Counted from the stretch's first letter, positions 36,697-49,200 are shown. The stretch is DNA of 64,000 nt from Dyella_A ginsengisoli (GCF_044904665.1 NZ_JADIKM010000003.1:620001-684000); one strand, 5' to 3'. Numbers and translations: made by a program. Notes: generated from the sequence alone by a model not told the origin.

Positions 36697-37258
36697 TGAG
36701 TAACGGGACGGTTTGGAGTTAGGGTTCATCGTAACTGCTTCGCATAGGCGGCGGGCGTCAGCCCGCACAAAGCCTCCTTCGCTCGCTCCTCGTTGTTATT
36801 TCCCGCCGACAGCGTTCGATCTCGGCGCGTGCGTACAGGAGACTGGGAAACCAGTGCCGCAGGCATTCCCCGCGCAGGCAGCCGTTGAACGATTCGATGT
36901 ACGCGTTCTGGTTCGGCTTCCTCCGTTCGATCAACCGCAGCTGCACGCCATTTTTTCGCAGAGCGTCCTTGATCACCTCGTTCTCGAGGACCTGCTCGGC
37001 CAAGAGCTTTTCAGCCGCCCATTCTCCGTCTCCAACTCCTTCAGACGCCTGGCCTCCGGCACGCTCATGCCGCCGAACCTGCTGCGCCACAAGTACGAGA
37101 AGGCCTCACGGAAGCCGTGTTTGCGGCAAAGCCCTGTCACCGGCATGCCGACTTCCGCCTCACGCAGGAAGCCGATGATCTGTTCTTCGGAAAAACACTT
37201 CTTCACGTCCAATCCCCTTCGGATGGGGGATTGGACTCCAAACCCCAGCGCCACCTCA
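36697..37258 (-). mobile_element. IS3-type element, internally deleted copy 2
   Basis: This 562-bp copy has ends TGAGTAACGGGACGGTTTGG (left) and, read inward from the right, TGAGGTGGCGCTGGGGTTTG continuing to GAGTCC. The two ends pair as imperfect inverted repeats sharing TGAG and GGTTTGGAGT. It is in the same orientation as copy 1, 9.6 kb away, but lost a different internal part. It ends 20 bp from the stop of the giant gene. No target duplication was recognised. Confidence 0.72.
36726..37206 (-). pseudogene. Broken IS3-family transposase (OrfA with OrfB C-terminus)
   Basis: OrfA is nearly complete from a GTG at 37206 (KKCFSEEQIIGFLREAEVGM, then FSYLWRSRFGGMSVPEARRL, KELETENGRLK). A frameshift leads into LLAEQVLENEVIKDALRK, and the sequence then jumps directly to the OrfB C-terminus (NGVQLRLIERRKPNQNAYIE). 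Most of OrfB, including the first catalytic acidic residues, is gone. The terminal TPAAYAKQLR lies in another frame. Confidence 0.8.
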
Positions 37259-37278
37259 AAAGTGGGGAGCGTCTGCAA

Positions 37279-40200
37279 TCAATGCGGTTTCTTCACCTTT
37301 AAGCCTGAAAGCCTGGCCAGGTCATCCAGGCTGACCGGCGGTTCATCGAACAGGTTGCCCCACCAATCGCCGCCGGTGTGGCCGGCGCCATGGTTGCTTG
37401 TCTCGGCCTGGGCGTTCCAGTCGAGTGCGGGCGGAGGCGTCTGCCGATCATCACTTTGCGGCCAGGTTGATGGGTCCCGACGGTTCACCAAGATGTAGCC
37501 GTAACCCGTCTTGCCGCTGTCGAAGGCCTGCGGTCCGGATTGCACCAACACGGTCGCCTGATGGCTGCAATCGCCGTCGCCGTCGCTATCGTCGTCGTGG
37601 TAGCTCACTTCGAGAGTGATGGTGGCCGTGCTGCTGAGCTGGCCATCACTCACGGAGTAAGTGAATGTGTCAGTGCCGGTGTAGCCGCTGGCGGGAAGGT
37701 AGGTGTAGCTGCCGTCGTCGTTGCGGCTCAGGCTGCCGTGTGCCGGGTTGGCTAGCGACAGGGTTAGTGCGTCGCCGTCGACATCGTGGACCAGATCGTC
37801 GAAGTCGATCCGTACGCTGCCGTCTTGGCGCACGAAAAGGCGTACATCACGTGCGGTCGGGGCATCGTTGACCGGAGTGACAGTGATCGTGACGGTGGCC
37901 AGGTTGGAGCCGTCCAGATCGTCCCAGTCGCGGTAGGTGAACTGGTCGGTGCCGGACCAGTTCGGGTCCGCCAGGTAGGTCCAGGTGCCGTCGTCGTTAT
38001 GGCACAGGCGGCCGTGCTCCGGACCGCGGACCACGAAGGCCTCCAGCGCATCAGCATCGGCATCCGTGTCGTTGGCCAGGGCGTCGATCTTCACCGGGGT
38101 GTCTTCGGCGGTGGTGATCGCGTCGTCCTTGGCCGCCGGCGGGTGATTGGCCGTAACGGTAAGGGTCACCGTCGCCAACTGCGAATCGAGCTGGCCGTCG
38201 TTGGCGCGGTAGGTGAAGCTGTCCGTGCCCACGTAGCCGCAGGCGGCGGTATAGCTGAAGGTGCCGTCGCTGTTACGGGTCAGCCAGCCGTGCTCGGGAC
38301 CATCAACCAGCACGCTGGTCAGGTCGGTGCTGTCCACATCGGTGTCGTTGGCCAGCACGTCGATGACGACGGTCTTGAACGTACGCACGGTGACGTTGTC
38401 GTCATGCGCGACCGGGGCGTCGTTCACCGGAATCACCGTCACCGACAGCTTGGCCGTGGTGCTGGCCGTATTGCCGTTGGCGCTCTCGGTGCTGGTAGCT
38501 TCCACGCCGAGGGTGATCTGGCCATTGAAGTTGAGTGGCGGCAGCAGGGTCAGCGTGGCCAGGTTCCAGTCGGTGATGTCGACCTGCGTGGCATTCGCCG
38601 TGGCCGTAAAGCTGTGTGTGCCATCGCTCAAGGTGGCGCCGACGGGCAGGGCGCTGATTGCCACCGCCAGGACTTCGGAGCCGTCGGTGTCGGTCAGCGC
38701 CGCTTGCACCTGCGAAAGCGGAACGGCTGTGTCTTCCAGCCCGGTGTTGCTGGGCAGGGTTTCGGTGAGCGCGATGTTGTCGATCATCGCACCGCGGCCG
38801 TTGGCGTCCCGCTTGGTCGCCTCGGTGACGATGCGGATGGTCTGCTTACCGCCGGTGCCGACAAAGCTGTAGTGCAGGTTTTGCCAGTTCAGCGCGTTGT
38901 CCGGGCTGGTGCTGGCGTAATGGGCAAGCAGCACACCATCGACGTAGATGCCGATCGCGGTGTAGTCGGTGCTGTAGCCGATGCGGCCGGCGTAATCGAG
39001 GCTGAGCGTATAGGCGGCGCCGGCCACGGTGTCCACGCTGCGCTCAATGCCCAGGGTCTGGTGACCTTCGCCTTGTGCGTCGTTGAGTTCCAGCCAGTTG
39101 TTGCCACCGTCGGTGGCCGCGTGAACGACTTGCGGGCGTCCGTGCGGGCCGTGCATGCGGTCTCCATCGGACCAGACCTCGAAGCCGTTCCAGCCGCCCT
39201 CAGTCGGGTCGCTGCTGGTGATATTGGTCCAGCCGTCCAGCGTTTCCTCATGCACCAGGGTGGAGGTGGGGCTGCGGTTGTCGACGTCCTCCCAGTCCGT
39301 GCGGAACAGCTCATGGGTCTGACCCGGCACGTCGGTCAGGGTGAGGATCGGCTTGTCGGCCACCGGGGTGATGTCGACGGTCAGGCTGGCGGTGTCGCTG
39401 TAGAGCTCGCCGTCGTAGCCCTTGAAGTCGAAGCTGGCGTAGTGCTGCTTCATATTGCCCGTGCCCGGGGCGCCGAAGCCGCTGAAACCCGAGGCGTTGG
39501 CGGCCGGTGCGAAGCGCAGCTTGCCGGCGTCGATGTCCGCCTGTGAGAACTGCTGGTCGACCGTGACGGCATGCCATGCCGCACCGTCGTAGCTCTGCAG
39601 CAGGCCGTCCTGGGGCAGGCTGGCGATGCTGACCCACAGCGTGGTGCTGTCGATGTCGCTGATGTGGAAATCCTGCCAGCTGAAGACGTATGGCGTGTCT
39701 TCGAGGCCGCTGACGTTGCTGGCCTGCGCCACGGGCGGATCGTTGACCGGCGTGACGTTGACCGCGAGCGTGCGGGCAGTCGGGTCGGTATCGACACCGC
39801 CGTTGGCCGTGCCGCCGTCATCCTGCACCTGGAAGGTAAAGCGGGCGTAGTTGTCGCCGTTGGCGTTGGGCGCGGCAATGAACTGCAGCAGGCCGGCGCT
39901 GATCTCGGCGGCCGAAATTCGCTGCCCGCTGACGATGGCCTGACCGTTCAGGGTGAAGCTGCCGTCCTGAGGCAGGTTGTCGATGATCACGGCGGCCAGG
40001 GCATTGGCCGGATGGTCACTGCTGTCACTGAAGCCGAAATCAGCCAGACCGAAGACGTACGGGGTGTCTTCCAGCGTGGTGACGGTGCTGTCGGCCCCCA
40101 ACGGTGCATCGTTCACCGAGGTGACATCCAGGGTCATCGTGCGTGCGGTCGGGTCGGTGTCGATGCCACCATTCGCGGTGCCGCCGTCGTCCTGCACCTG

Positions 40201-43200
40201 GAAGGTGAAGCTGGCGTAACCCGCACCGTTGGCGTTGGCCGCCGGTACGAACTGCAACAGCCCGGCGGTGATATCAGCCACCGTGATGCGCTGGCCNAGG
40301 CGTTGGCCGGGGTGTCGCTGCTATCGCTGAAGCCGAAGTCGGCGACGCCGAAGACGTACGGGGTGTCCTCCAGCGTGGTGACGGTGGTGCTGGTGCCTGT
40401 GGGGGCGTCGTTCACCGAGGTGACATCCAGGGTCATCGTGCGTGCGGTCGGGTCGGTGTCGATGCCACCATTCGCGGTGCCGCCGTCGTCCTGCACCTGG
40501 AAGGTGAAGCTGGCGTAACCCGCACCGTTGGCGTTGGCCGCCGGTACGAACTGCAACAGCCCGGCGGTGATATCAGCCACCGTGATGCGCTGGCCGCTGA
40601 CGACCGCTTGACCGTTGAGCATCAGGTTGCCTGCCTGCGGCAGGTCACCCAGGATCACCGCGGCGAAGGCGTTGGCCGGGGTGTCGCTGCTATCGCTGAA
40701 GCCGAAGTCGGCGACGCCGAAGACGTACGGGGTGTCCTCCAGCGTGGTGACGGTGGTGCTGGTGCCTGTGGGGGCGTCGTTCACCGAGGTGACATCCAGG
40801 GTCATCGTGCGTGCGGTCGGGTCGGTGTCGATGCCACCATTCGCGGTGCCGCCGTCGTCCTGCACCTGGAAGGTGAAGCTGGCGTAACCCGCACCGTTGG
40901 CGTTGGCCGGGGTGTCGCTGCTATCGCTGAAGCCGAAGTCGGCGACGCCGAAGACGTACGGGGTGTCCTCCAGCGTGGTGACGGTGGTGCTGGTGCCTGT
41001 GGGGGCGTCGTTCACCGAGGTGACATCCAGGGTCATCGTGCGTGCGGTGAGATCGGTATCGACGCCACCGTTGGCGGTGCCGCCGTCGTCCTGCACCCGG
41101 AAGGTGAAGCGGGCATAGCCCGCACCGTTGGCGTTGGCCACCGGAGCGAACTGCAACAGCCCGGCGGCGATGTCAGCCACCGCGATGCGCTGGCCGCTGA
41201 CGACCGCCTGACCGTTGAGCGTCAGGCTGCCGGCCTGCGGCAGATCACCCAGGATCACCGCGGCGAAGGCGTTGGCTGGGGTGTCGCTGGTATCGCTGAA
41301 GCCGAAGTCGGCCACGCCGAAGACGTACGGGGTGTCTTCCAGCGTGGTGACGGTGGCGCTGGTGCCCGTGGGGGCGTCGTTCACCGAGGTGACGCCGATC
41401 TGCACCGTGGCCACGTTCGAGTCCAGCTCGCCATCGTTGACCAGATAGCTGAAGCTGTCGGTGCCGTTGAAGTTGGCGTTCGGCGTATAGGTATAAGTGC
41501 CGTTCGGGTTGAGCGAGACCTGTCCGTGGGCCGGCCCCGTCACGATCGTCGACGTCAGCATCGGACTGTCGACGTCGTAGGCATGGGACAGCAGGTCCAC
41601 GGCGACCGGCGCGTCTTCCAGCGTGGTCTGCAGGAAATCGCTCGCCACCGGCGGGTCGTTGACCGGGGTGATGGTGATGCTGACCGTCGAGACGTTGGAG
41701 TCCAGCTGGCCGTTGCTGAGCTTGTAGGTGAAGCTGTCGGTGCCGTTGTAATCCTTGTCCGATTTATAGCCGAACGTGCCGTCGGCATTCACGATCACCT
41801 GACCATGGGCCGGACCGCTCAGCACCACCGGCACGAAGCCGGGCTGGTTGGCGGCCACGTCGTTGGCCAAGGCATCGATGGCGAACGGCGTGTCTTCCGC
41901 CGTGGTTGCCGTGTCGTCGTAGGTCTGTGGCAGGCCGACATGCACGTCGCTCACAGTGACGTGACTGCCCGTATCGCCGAAGCCGACCAGATCGAACGAC
42001 AGGTTCACCGCGGTGCCCGCGGCAATCCCGGCCAGATCCACCAGGTAGGTGCGGCTGCCATCGGCATTGGTCACGAAACTGACCCCCGACGACAGGTACG
42101 ACGAGCCATCGCCCTGCAGGTTAAGGAAGTCATCCGTGTTCGACAGCCCGATCGGCGCCTCCAGCGACTGGCCGGTGCTTGCGTCAAGCAGGGCGACTTC
42201 GAACGCGTCCTGGGGACCGTTACCGGGGTTCTGCAGGTTGATCCCGGACACGGTGAAGCGCAGGAAGCGGTCGTTGGCGCCGATGGTGAATACTTGGTTG
42301 ACCCGGCTCTGGGTGTTTGTTGCCTCGCCGAGCGTAAAGGTGCCGTTGTCGTGGGTCACATTGCCTTGGGCCAACCAGCTATCCGTGCTGCTGAACGTGG
42401 GATCAGCCAGCTTTGCCGCAAAGCCGTATTGCGCGGTCATGATCGCCAGGGAACTGAGTGAGAGCGTTCGCGGCCGATCCGACGATGCCGAGGTGGGCGC
42501 CGCGGTGTTCGACGAGCTTGGCTGTGTCGTCGCCAGTTGCGCCGTCGTGCTGTTGCCAGCGGTCGTTGCGGCTTCATCCGAACTTGTTGGCACGCGGCGA
42601 CTGCCTGGCGTCATGTACGGGTACATACAGTCAGTGGTGTTCAATACGTCGTGTGCACCCGCCACATGTCCCAGTTCATGGATGAGCACAGTCAGGAGAT
42701 CGATCTTCCCGGCTGCCTCGCCGAAGTCCTTGGCGGTGAATTCGGAACTAGAGCCAACGACCGGATCGAACGCGCCTGCTCCAGGCGCGCCGGTGTACCA
42801 ACCCCAATCGGCGGCTGTGGCGTCCAGGGTGACGGCATGGCCGGAGGTTTTGCCCACCAGCAGGTCTCCAAGATCGGCGATCGAGACCGTCACATCCTTG
42901 AAGGCCGAGCTGGGCGTGCCGAGATTCGTCCAGTAGGAAATCGCGATCGGCAACAACGCGTTTACCTCGGTAAGAGTGAGCGCCTGCTGGGCTCCGGGTC
43001 CGGAAATGATGGCTGCGTCCGAAAGCTGGATGGAAATCGACCCATTGGTCGTCAGCGTTGAAACTGCGGATTGAACACTGGAAACGATGTCGCCCTGGAC
43101 GGCGTCGTACAGCTTGCTGCCGCTGTACTGATTCTTCAACTGAAGGGTCAGATCCTCCAGCGAATACATCGGGAAATTCATATTGAAGAACAGCTGCTGG

Positions 43201-46200
43201 CCCGGATCGCCGATGGCGTTGACTGCAGCCTGGTTGAGCATGCCCATCAATTGCACGGATTGTTGGGCGCGCATCTGGGAGGTCGGCAGCCCAGCGGTCA
43301 CGCCACGTAGCTTGCTTATCTGATCGGCGTACCAAGCGATTGCCTGTGAGGCATCCATGGAGGCGCGCGCTGGTGCGGTGAACAGTACGTCGCCCTGTTC
43401 GTTTTGTACGTCCGTACCTGGCTCTACCACGGGGATCCGGTAGTCACTGGGGTACACCGTATCGCCCGAATAGATCGCACCGCCAATGCCAGTCTTCTGA
43501 ATGCCAGGCTCAAGGCTGCCGAGGAGCTGCGCGTGCATCTCCGGTGGAGCACCCGTCAAGACGGCGATCACCTGCCTCAGCGACTCCTGCACCTCGTTGA
43601 AAGTATGGTTGATGACGTCTCCCAAGGCCTTATCCATGACTGAGAGATACTTTCCAAGCTTCTCGTTTTGAATGGAAATGAGGTCGGTGAGTTTGTAATT
43701 TCCGTCTTTCCAGTAATGGACGATTGCCACCGCGACCTTCGCCAGTCGCTTAGCCTGTTCCTCGATTTTCTCCATATCCAGTGCGTAGTGCTTGAGTTCT
43801 GCGACAATTGAAATGTGCTTTACGGCAATAAATTCCTCGGTAGCCACTATCACGCGCTTTTGAAATATGTAGGCGACTTCGGATTCCAGCTTTGTGTAGG
43901 ATCCTGCAGACTTCATCCAGATTGAGGCAAAATTCTCGGTGGATGTCTCCACCAAGACGTCGATCATCGATTCGGCGATCTTCCCCGCATTTTCACGGCG
44001 GACCTTATCCAAGGTCCAGCCTTCCGTGGACATCTTCTCGAGATTTTCATGGAAGTCGTAAGCGAGCCCCTCACCCTTGATCGCATCGTAGAGGCCGTAG
44101 GCCAAAGAGCCTATCGGGCCGGCATCCTCGATCAGATCCAGCGGCTTCAAGACGGGCTTGAGAGGTGTGTATTTGATTTCGTGACTCGGCACTCTCCCGG
44201 CTGCAGAGGCCAGTTGCACCGGCAAGCCGGACGGGTTGTACCCAGCAACCGTCCAAAGCGCCTGAAATTCATCCGCGCCGGACGGCCCCTTGTATTCGGA
44301 TGGCGTCACCACAGGGATCATGGTGCCGATACCACCCTGCGTTCCGTCGTAGAAGCGATCAATCGGTCGACTCAAAGGATCGATGTGAAGAGCTTGCCAA
44401 GTGCCCCACTGAGCATGGGCATTGATTGCGGCCTGAACCAGAGCTGCCGCGTCCCACGTGTACAGTGAGTAATCGGAGGGGGCGAACATGTCGTAGCCGG
44501 GCTCGTAGTTCCAAACCTTGGCGTACAGAAGTCCGTCCTGACCGACGGTGAGGTCTTCTATGGAGCTACCAGCGATGGCGCTGGTAGCTCCGAGGTAGAC
44601 GGGGTCGCCATCCACTCCGAAGGGATCTTCGATGATGCCGATTTTTCCGCCTGTCTGATAAGGGGGAATGGAGGACAAATCGGTAACCGTGGAGTCCTGG
44701 AACCAGAAGTTCCGGTCGGCAACCAAGGCATATTCCTTGCCGTTGTATTCCACGATCACCACATCCGAGGCGTTACGCAGGTCTTCGCGGAAATGATTGC
44801 GTCGAACCCCCGCCTGCTCCAGCGCCACATTGGTGGCAATGGTATGCATCGTGACACTCTGCGATGACGCAATCCTGCCATTCTGATCCAGCGGCAACTG
44901 GATAGTGGTCACGCCGTGATCCACGGCGAGTACGTTGGTGACCACGAACTGCCCGGGCTCCCTGCCCGACACCACATTCCAGGTCGCATTGTCGTAGCGG
45001 GAGCTTTCATACGCCTCTGCACCGACCGAGATGACATCGGCAACGACCCCATTGGGATCAATGCTGTTCAAATCGATGAAGTCGATAATTCCCCCCAACG
45101 ATGTGATGGCCATGTAACTGTTGTCATTGATGGCCATCGATTCAAAGCCACCTGCAATTTGATTGCCGCCCGGCAGCCCGCTGACACCTTGCTGCTCTTC
45201 GAAAAACTGCGGTGAGGTCGGATCGATGTTGATACGCATCACGCCGCCGCCGACATCGTTGGCAAGAGCACGTGAGATGGAGAGGTATGCTCCATCTGAG
45301 CGCAGCGAGACATAGAGCCAGCCGTCATGGGTCGCCAATGCGCTGATCTCACCCTGGCCGGCCGCGACGGGGATCGTGTAGACGATGGAGCGCGCCATCA
45401 TGTCGACGACATAGATTTCGCGGCTCCCCCAGGCCGCGACAAAAGCCAGTGCGCCGTCTTTCGAGTAGGCCACCATGTTCGTACCTTGGCGCCCGGGATG
45501 GATCGGGTTGCCGTTTTCATCCTGGGTGATGGCGGCACGAGTTTCGATGGGCGCACTGTTGTCCGCGGCTGCTTGACCGGTGCCCTTGAAGATGTAGATC
45601 GCGTTGTTGGAGGTGGCGATCGTTTCGCCTTCACTTCCGGTGAAGGCAGCCACCAGATTGCTGCCTACACTCTGGTAGTGGTCCACCGACCCGTCGCTGG
45701 CCAGAACGGGCGCTTGTCGAATGACTTCAACAGCCTCCTGGCTTAACGCGATTCCGGCCGGGAGATGAATGGTGAGTGTTTGAGTCAGTCCGTTTGCGCC
45801 GGGAGTTCCGGCCATCACTTCATCCCACACCAGTCCCTTCTGCGGGATCAATTGACCGTCGTCGAAATTACCCGGTGCGACCAACTGCGACCCATTAGGG
45901 ATCAATCGAACAAACAGTCGGCCTTCGCCGAAGTTTCCGGTAATTGTCAGATCCTGCGTGGCAGCCTTATACGAGAGGCCGGTGATGTAGGGCGCGGCGC
46001 TGGGGTTCTGAAGATAGTCCGCGGGTACCGGGAAAGAGGCATCGCTTGTGGACAGGAGGTCGCTTGCTGCGACGGTCGTCTGCGCAGTACCGGCAATGGT
46101 GTAATCCAGCGCCACAAGGGACTGCGAGGCATTTGTGGTCATCTGAACCAGCAGCCCTGACAGACTGGGCGAGAATGCGGCGCGGAAGGCGATGCCCGCC

Positions 46201-49200
46201 ATCCCGGACCAATACGCCGTCCAATCGGTTGCGACGCCGCGCAGATGCACATCCTGCACGCCGCCGTTCTGCACGGGGTTCTGCGAGACGGTGGCAAAAT
46301 AGATACCGTCCGTCGTTGCTCCGCCATAAGGAGGACTGGCGGTATGCGCCAATCCATCGGTTCCGATGACTCCATCGTCGGCCAGCCACCAGGTCTGGTG
46401 AACGCTGCCGTCGGCCAGAGTGATTGTCCCCAGCCTCCAGAAATACACCGTGGTGCCAGCGGCCAGCACCTTCGGCTGGCCAGTTGAGGGATCGATCGGG
46501 CCGTTGACCTTGAGGGCGAACTGAAGTGGGTTACCGGCTTTTTGACCGCTGGTGTCCACTTTGATCGCCGAGATAACGTCGAGGAGGGTCGGGGCAGGCG
46601 GCGCCATGCCCACCGATGCCGGATCCACGCGCTGAACCGAAACGGTGGCGTCATGGGCGAGACTTCCGCCGGAGACCATTAGGGTATCCCCCTCCGTGTC
46701 CTGCGTGACGGCACCGGCCGCAGCATTCATCGCCACGGGACCAACCACTGGTTCATCAACCGCAACCTGGATCTCCGCCTGGAGTCCGTCGTGGATGATT
46801 GTGACGACGGCCGTGCCGGTTCCGTGCGCCCTGAGTAGCCCGTCCGGCATCACCGTCACAATGGAAGGGTTGCTCGAGTAGTAAAGCGTGCCAGTGGATG
46901 CCGCCGACAAGTCCTCGCCGGTATCCAGGGAAGCAACGTCGATCTGCCGCTGCCCGATAGTTGCGGCCAGATTGATACGCGGCGGAAAGACATCAAGCTC
47001 ATTGCCCTGAAAGGATAGTGGTGCAGTGCCGTCGTCATTGACGATCAGTGCGTTGTAGGCACTGATGCCATGGGTTGAAATCGTCACTACGGCTGTGCCC
47101 GCTTTGCGTGCGTGCAAAGTCCCGCCTTCCATGACCATGACGGTGGACGGATCTGAGGAAGAAATATCCAGATAATCGGCAGGGAGGGCGACGCCCTGCT
47201 GATCGGAGAAATCGCCTGTCAGTACTAACGCCTGTTGATCGCCATCCGCCATGGCAGAGATGCGCGCTACGTGAATGGCGGTCAGCGCGGCGGAACTGAC
47301 GTTGACCTTCAGCACGATGGGAGCGCTGCTGGCGTAGCCGTCGTCGGCAACCACGGTGATCGTTGCAGCGCCGCTGTAGCCCGCGGCGGGGGTGAAGATC
47401 AACGACTGGCCGTCACCGCTCAAGCGAACGGTGCCATGGGTAGCCCCGAGCGTGCGCCAGTAGACCGCGTCGCCCTCGTGGTCGGAGACGAGGCTCGCGA
47501 GCGAGACAGTGACCCCCAGGTTTGCATGAGTGAGCACCGTCGGCAGCGTCGTGCTGGCGACCGGCGGCAGGTTGGTCTTCCAGCCGTAGTTGGCATAGAG
47601 GATCTGCCGGTCGGTGGCGTTGACCAAGCCGTCACCGTTGAGGTCGGCTGCGAGATTTGAGGCAACGGCATCCTGCTCGAACGCGGCGCTGTCGGCACCG
47701 TCGACGACGCCGTCGTGGTTGAGGTCGCCCGCGATGCTGACGTTCACCGTGGCGTTACCGGTACCAGTGATGCGCAGCAGCTTGAGGCCGGCTTCGGTCA
47801 TGCGCACCAGGGTGGTGAGCACGCCGTTGTGCAGGGTGGTTCCGACGACGGTGCCGCCGGTGACACCAAGCGCGCTCTGGGCGTTGGCGAACTGGCTCTG
47901 GATGGCCACGATTACCGCGCCCTGGGCACCCGGGACCTTGACGGTCGATGCCAGTTCGCTGGCGCGCAGCGTGAAGGCCACGGTACTGGTCTGGCCGGCG
48001 GTGAGGCTGCCGGACCAGGTGTTGGCGGTGCCGGTGCCGATCCAGTTTACGGCGGCACCGAGGTTGGCGGTGATGGTGTCGGTGAACGGTTTTCCGGCGT
48101 CGTCGTAGCCGTACGGCGTGCCGAAGTCACTGCTGTCCAGCGGCCGCACCAGCACCAGGCGACCGGCTGCATCGTACTGGTAGGCGATTGAGCTGACGTC
48201 GCCGCCTTGCGGGCCAATGCTGCTCACAATGCGCCCGTGCGCGTCGCGCACCCAGCTGATGCGATCCGTGCTGCTGCCGACAGGGGCGATGCCCGCGTCG
48301 GAGACCAGCCACTGCGTGCCGTCGGCGTAGCGGATGGCGGTGACCTTGCCGATGGCGTCCAGGTCGTAGCGGGTGCCGTCAGGGCCGGTCAGGGTGTAGT
48401 GGCTCGGCACCCAAGGCAGGCCAGTGGTGCTGTCGTAGAGGTGGGTACCCTGGCGGGTGAGCGTGGCGGCGTGGTCGCCGTCCTGCTCGCCGAAGGCGGC
48501 CAGCGACCAGCCCTGGTCACCGGTGAACGACGGGTGGTAGACCACCGGCGCACCCGGCTGGCCGAGGGTCTCGCTGGTAGTGCCCAGCGTGAAGCGCAGG
48601 AACTGCGTGGCGGTACCTGCAGCGCCCAGATCGGACGGAATCTGCAGCCATACCCGGGCACCGGTCGTCCAGGGGGCGATGGCGCCGCTGTCGGTGGTCG
48701 GGATCTGGTCGGTGGTCAGACCGGTATCCAGCCCGTTGATGCGCCAGTTGCCGAAGTCACCGGTTCCCGCCGCGCCCAGCGAGCGGGTCAGGGCGAAGTC
48801 ATGGCCGCCCAGCGTATAGACCGCGTCGGTGGCCTGGGTCTGCGTGTAGGTCTTGGTTGCCGTATCGATGACTACGCGCGTGTCGATCTCGCTGGAGCGG
48901 CCGGCGAGGTCGGTGGCGACCAGGCGCAGCTGATACACGCCATTGGCAAACGCCTGCGGGTAGAGCGAGGCGAGGTCGGTGAGGCCGGTCGTTGCCTGGG
49001 CGTCGAAGCTCTGGCTGGCAAGGGTCTGCCAGGCGTCGCTGCCGACCGGAGCCATCGACAGGGTGTAACCCATCAACTGCTGTTCCGAGATGCTGGCGAC
49101 CAGCGCCGTCGGATCGACGATGTCGACCGGCCTGGTGGCGGCCGTCGCGCCCTGCAGCGCGCCGGACCAGGCCAGTTGCGGTGCCTGGGTATCGGCAGGG

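Larger units (their letters stand above)
37620..41930 (-). repeat. Tandem cadherin-like (about 95-residue) repeats in the giant gene
   Basis: Repeated pattern of acidic starts (TTLEDTPYVFGVADFGFSD, TAEDTPVKIDALANDTDADA), a G-T-D-S/Q-F-T-Y core and ends such as VTITVTPVNDAP. These match the cadherin-like repeats of large bacterial adhesins, which bind calcium between domains. Within this block, 40001-41390 contains near-identical copies (see the 369-bp unit). Confidence 0.85.

Noticed and set aside
37279..40281. Treating the 1,000-codon frame as a separate cadherin-like gene
   Set aside because: Its start lies inside a repeat unit, next to the n. Restoring the 71 missing bases fuses it in frame to the larger gene.
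40001..41390. Regular repeats considered as a CRISPR array
   Set aside because: The units are hundreds of bases long, lack unique spacers of constant size, and encode in-frame protein repeats.
48060..48500. Polymorphic-toxin RHS system
   Set aside because: Only a few YD repeats exist in the middle of the giant protein, with no toxin end and no immunity gene nearby.
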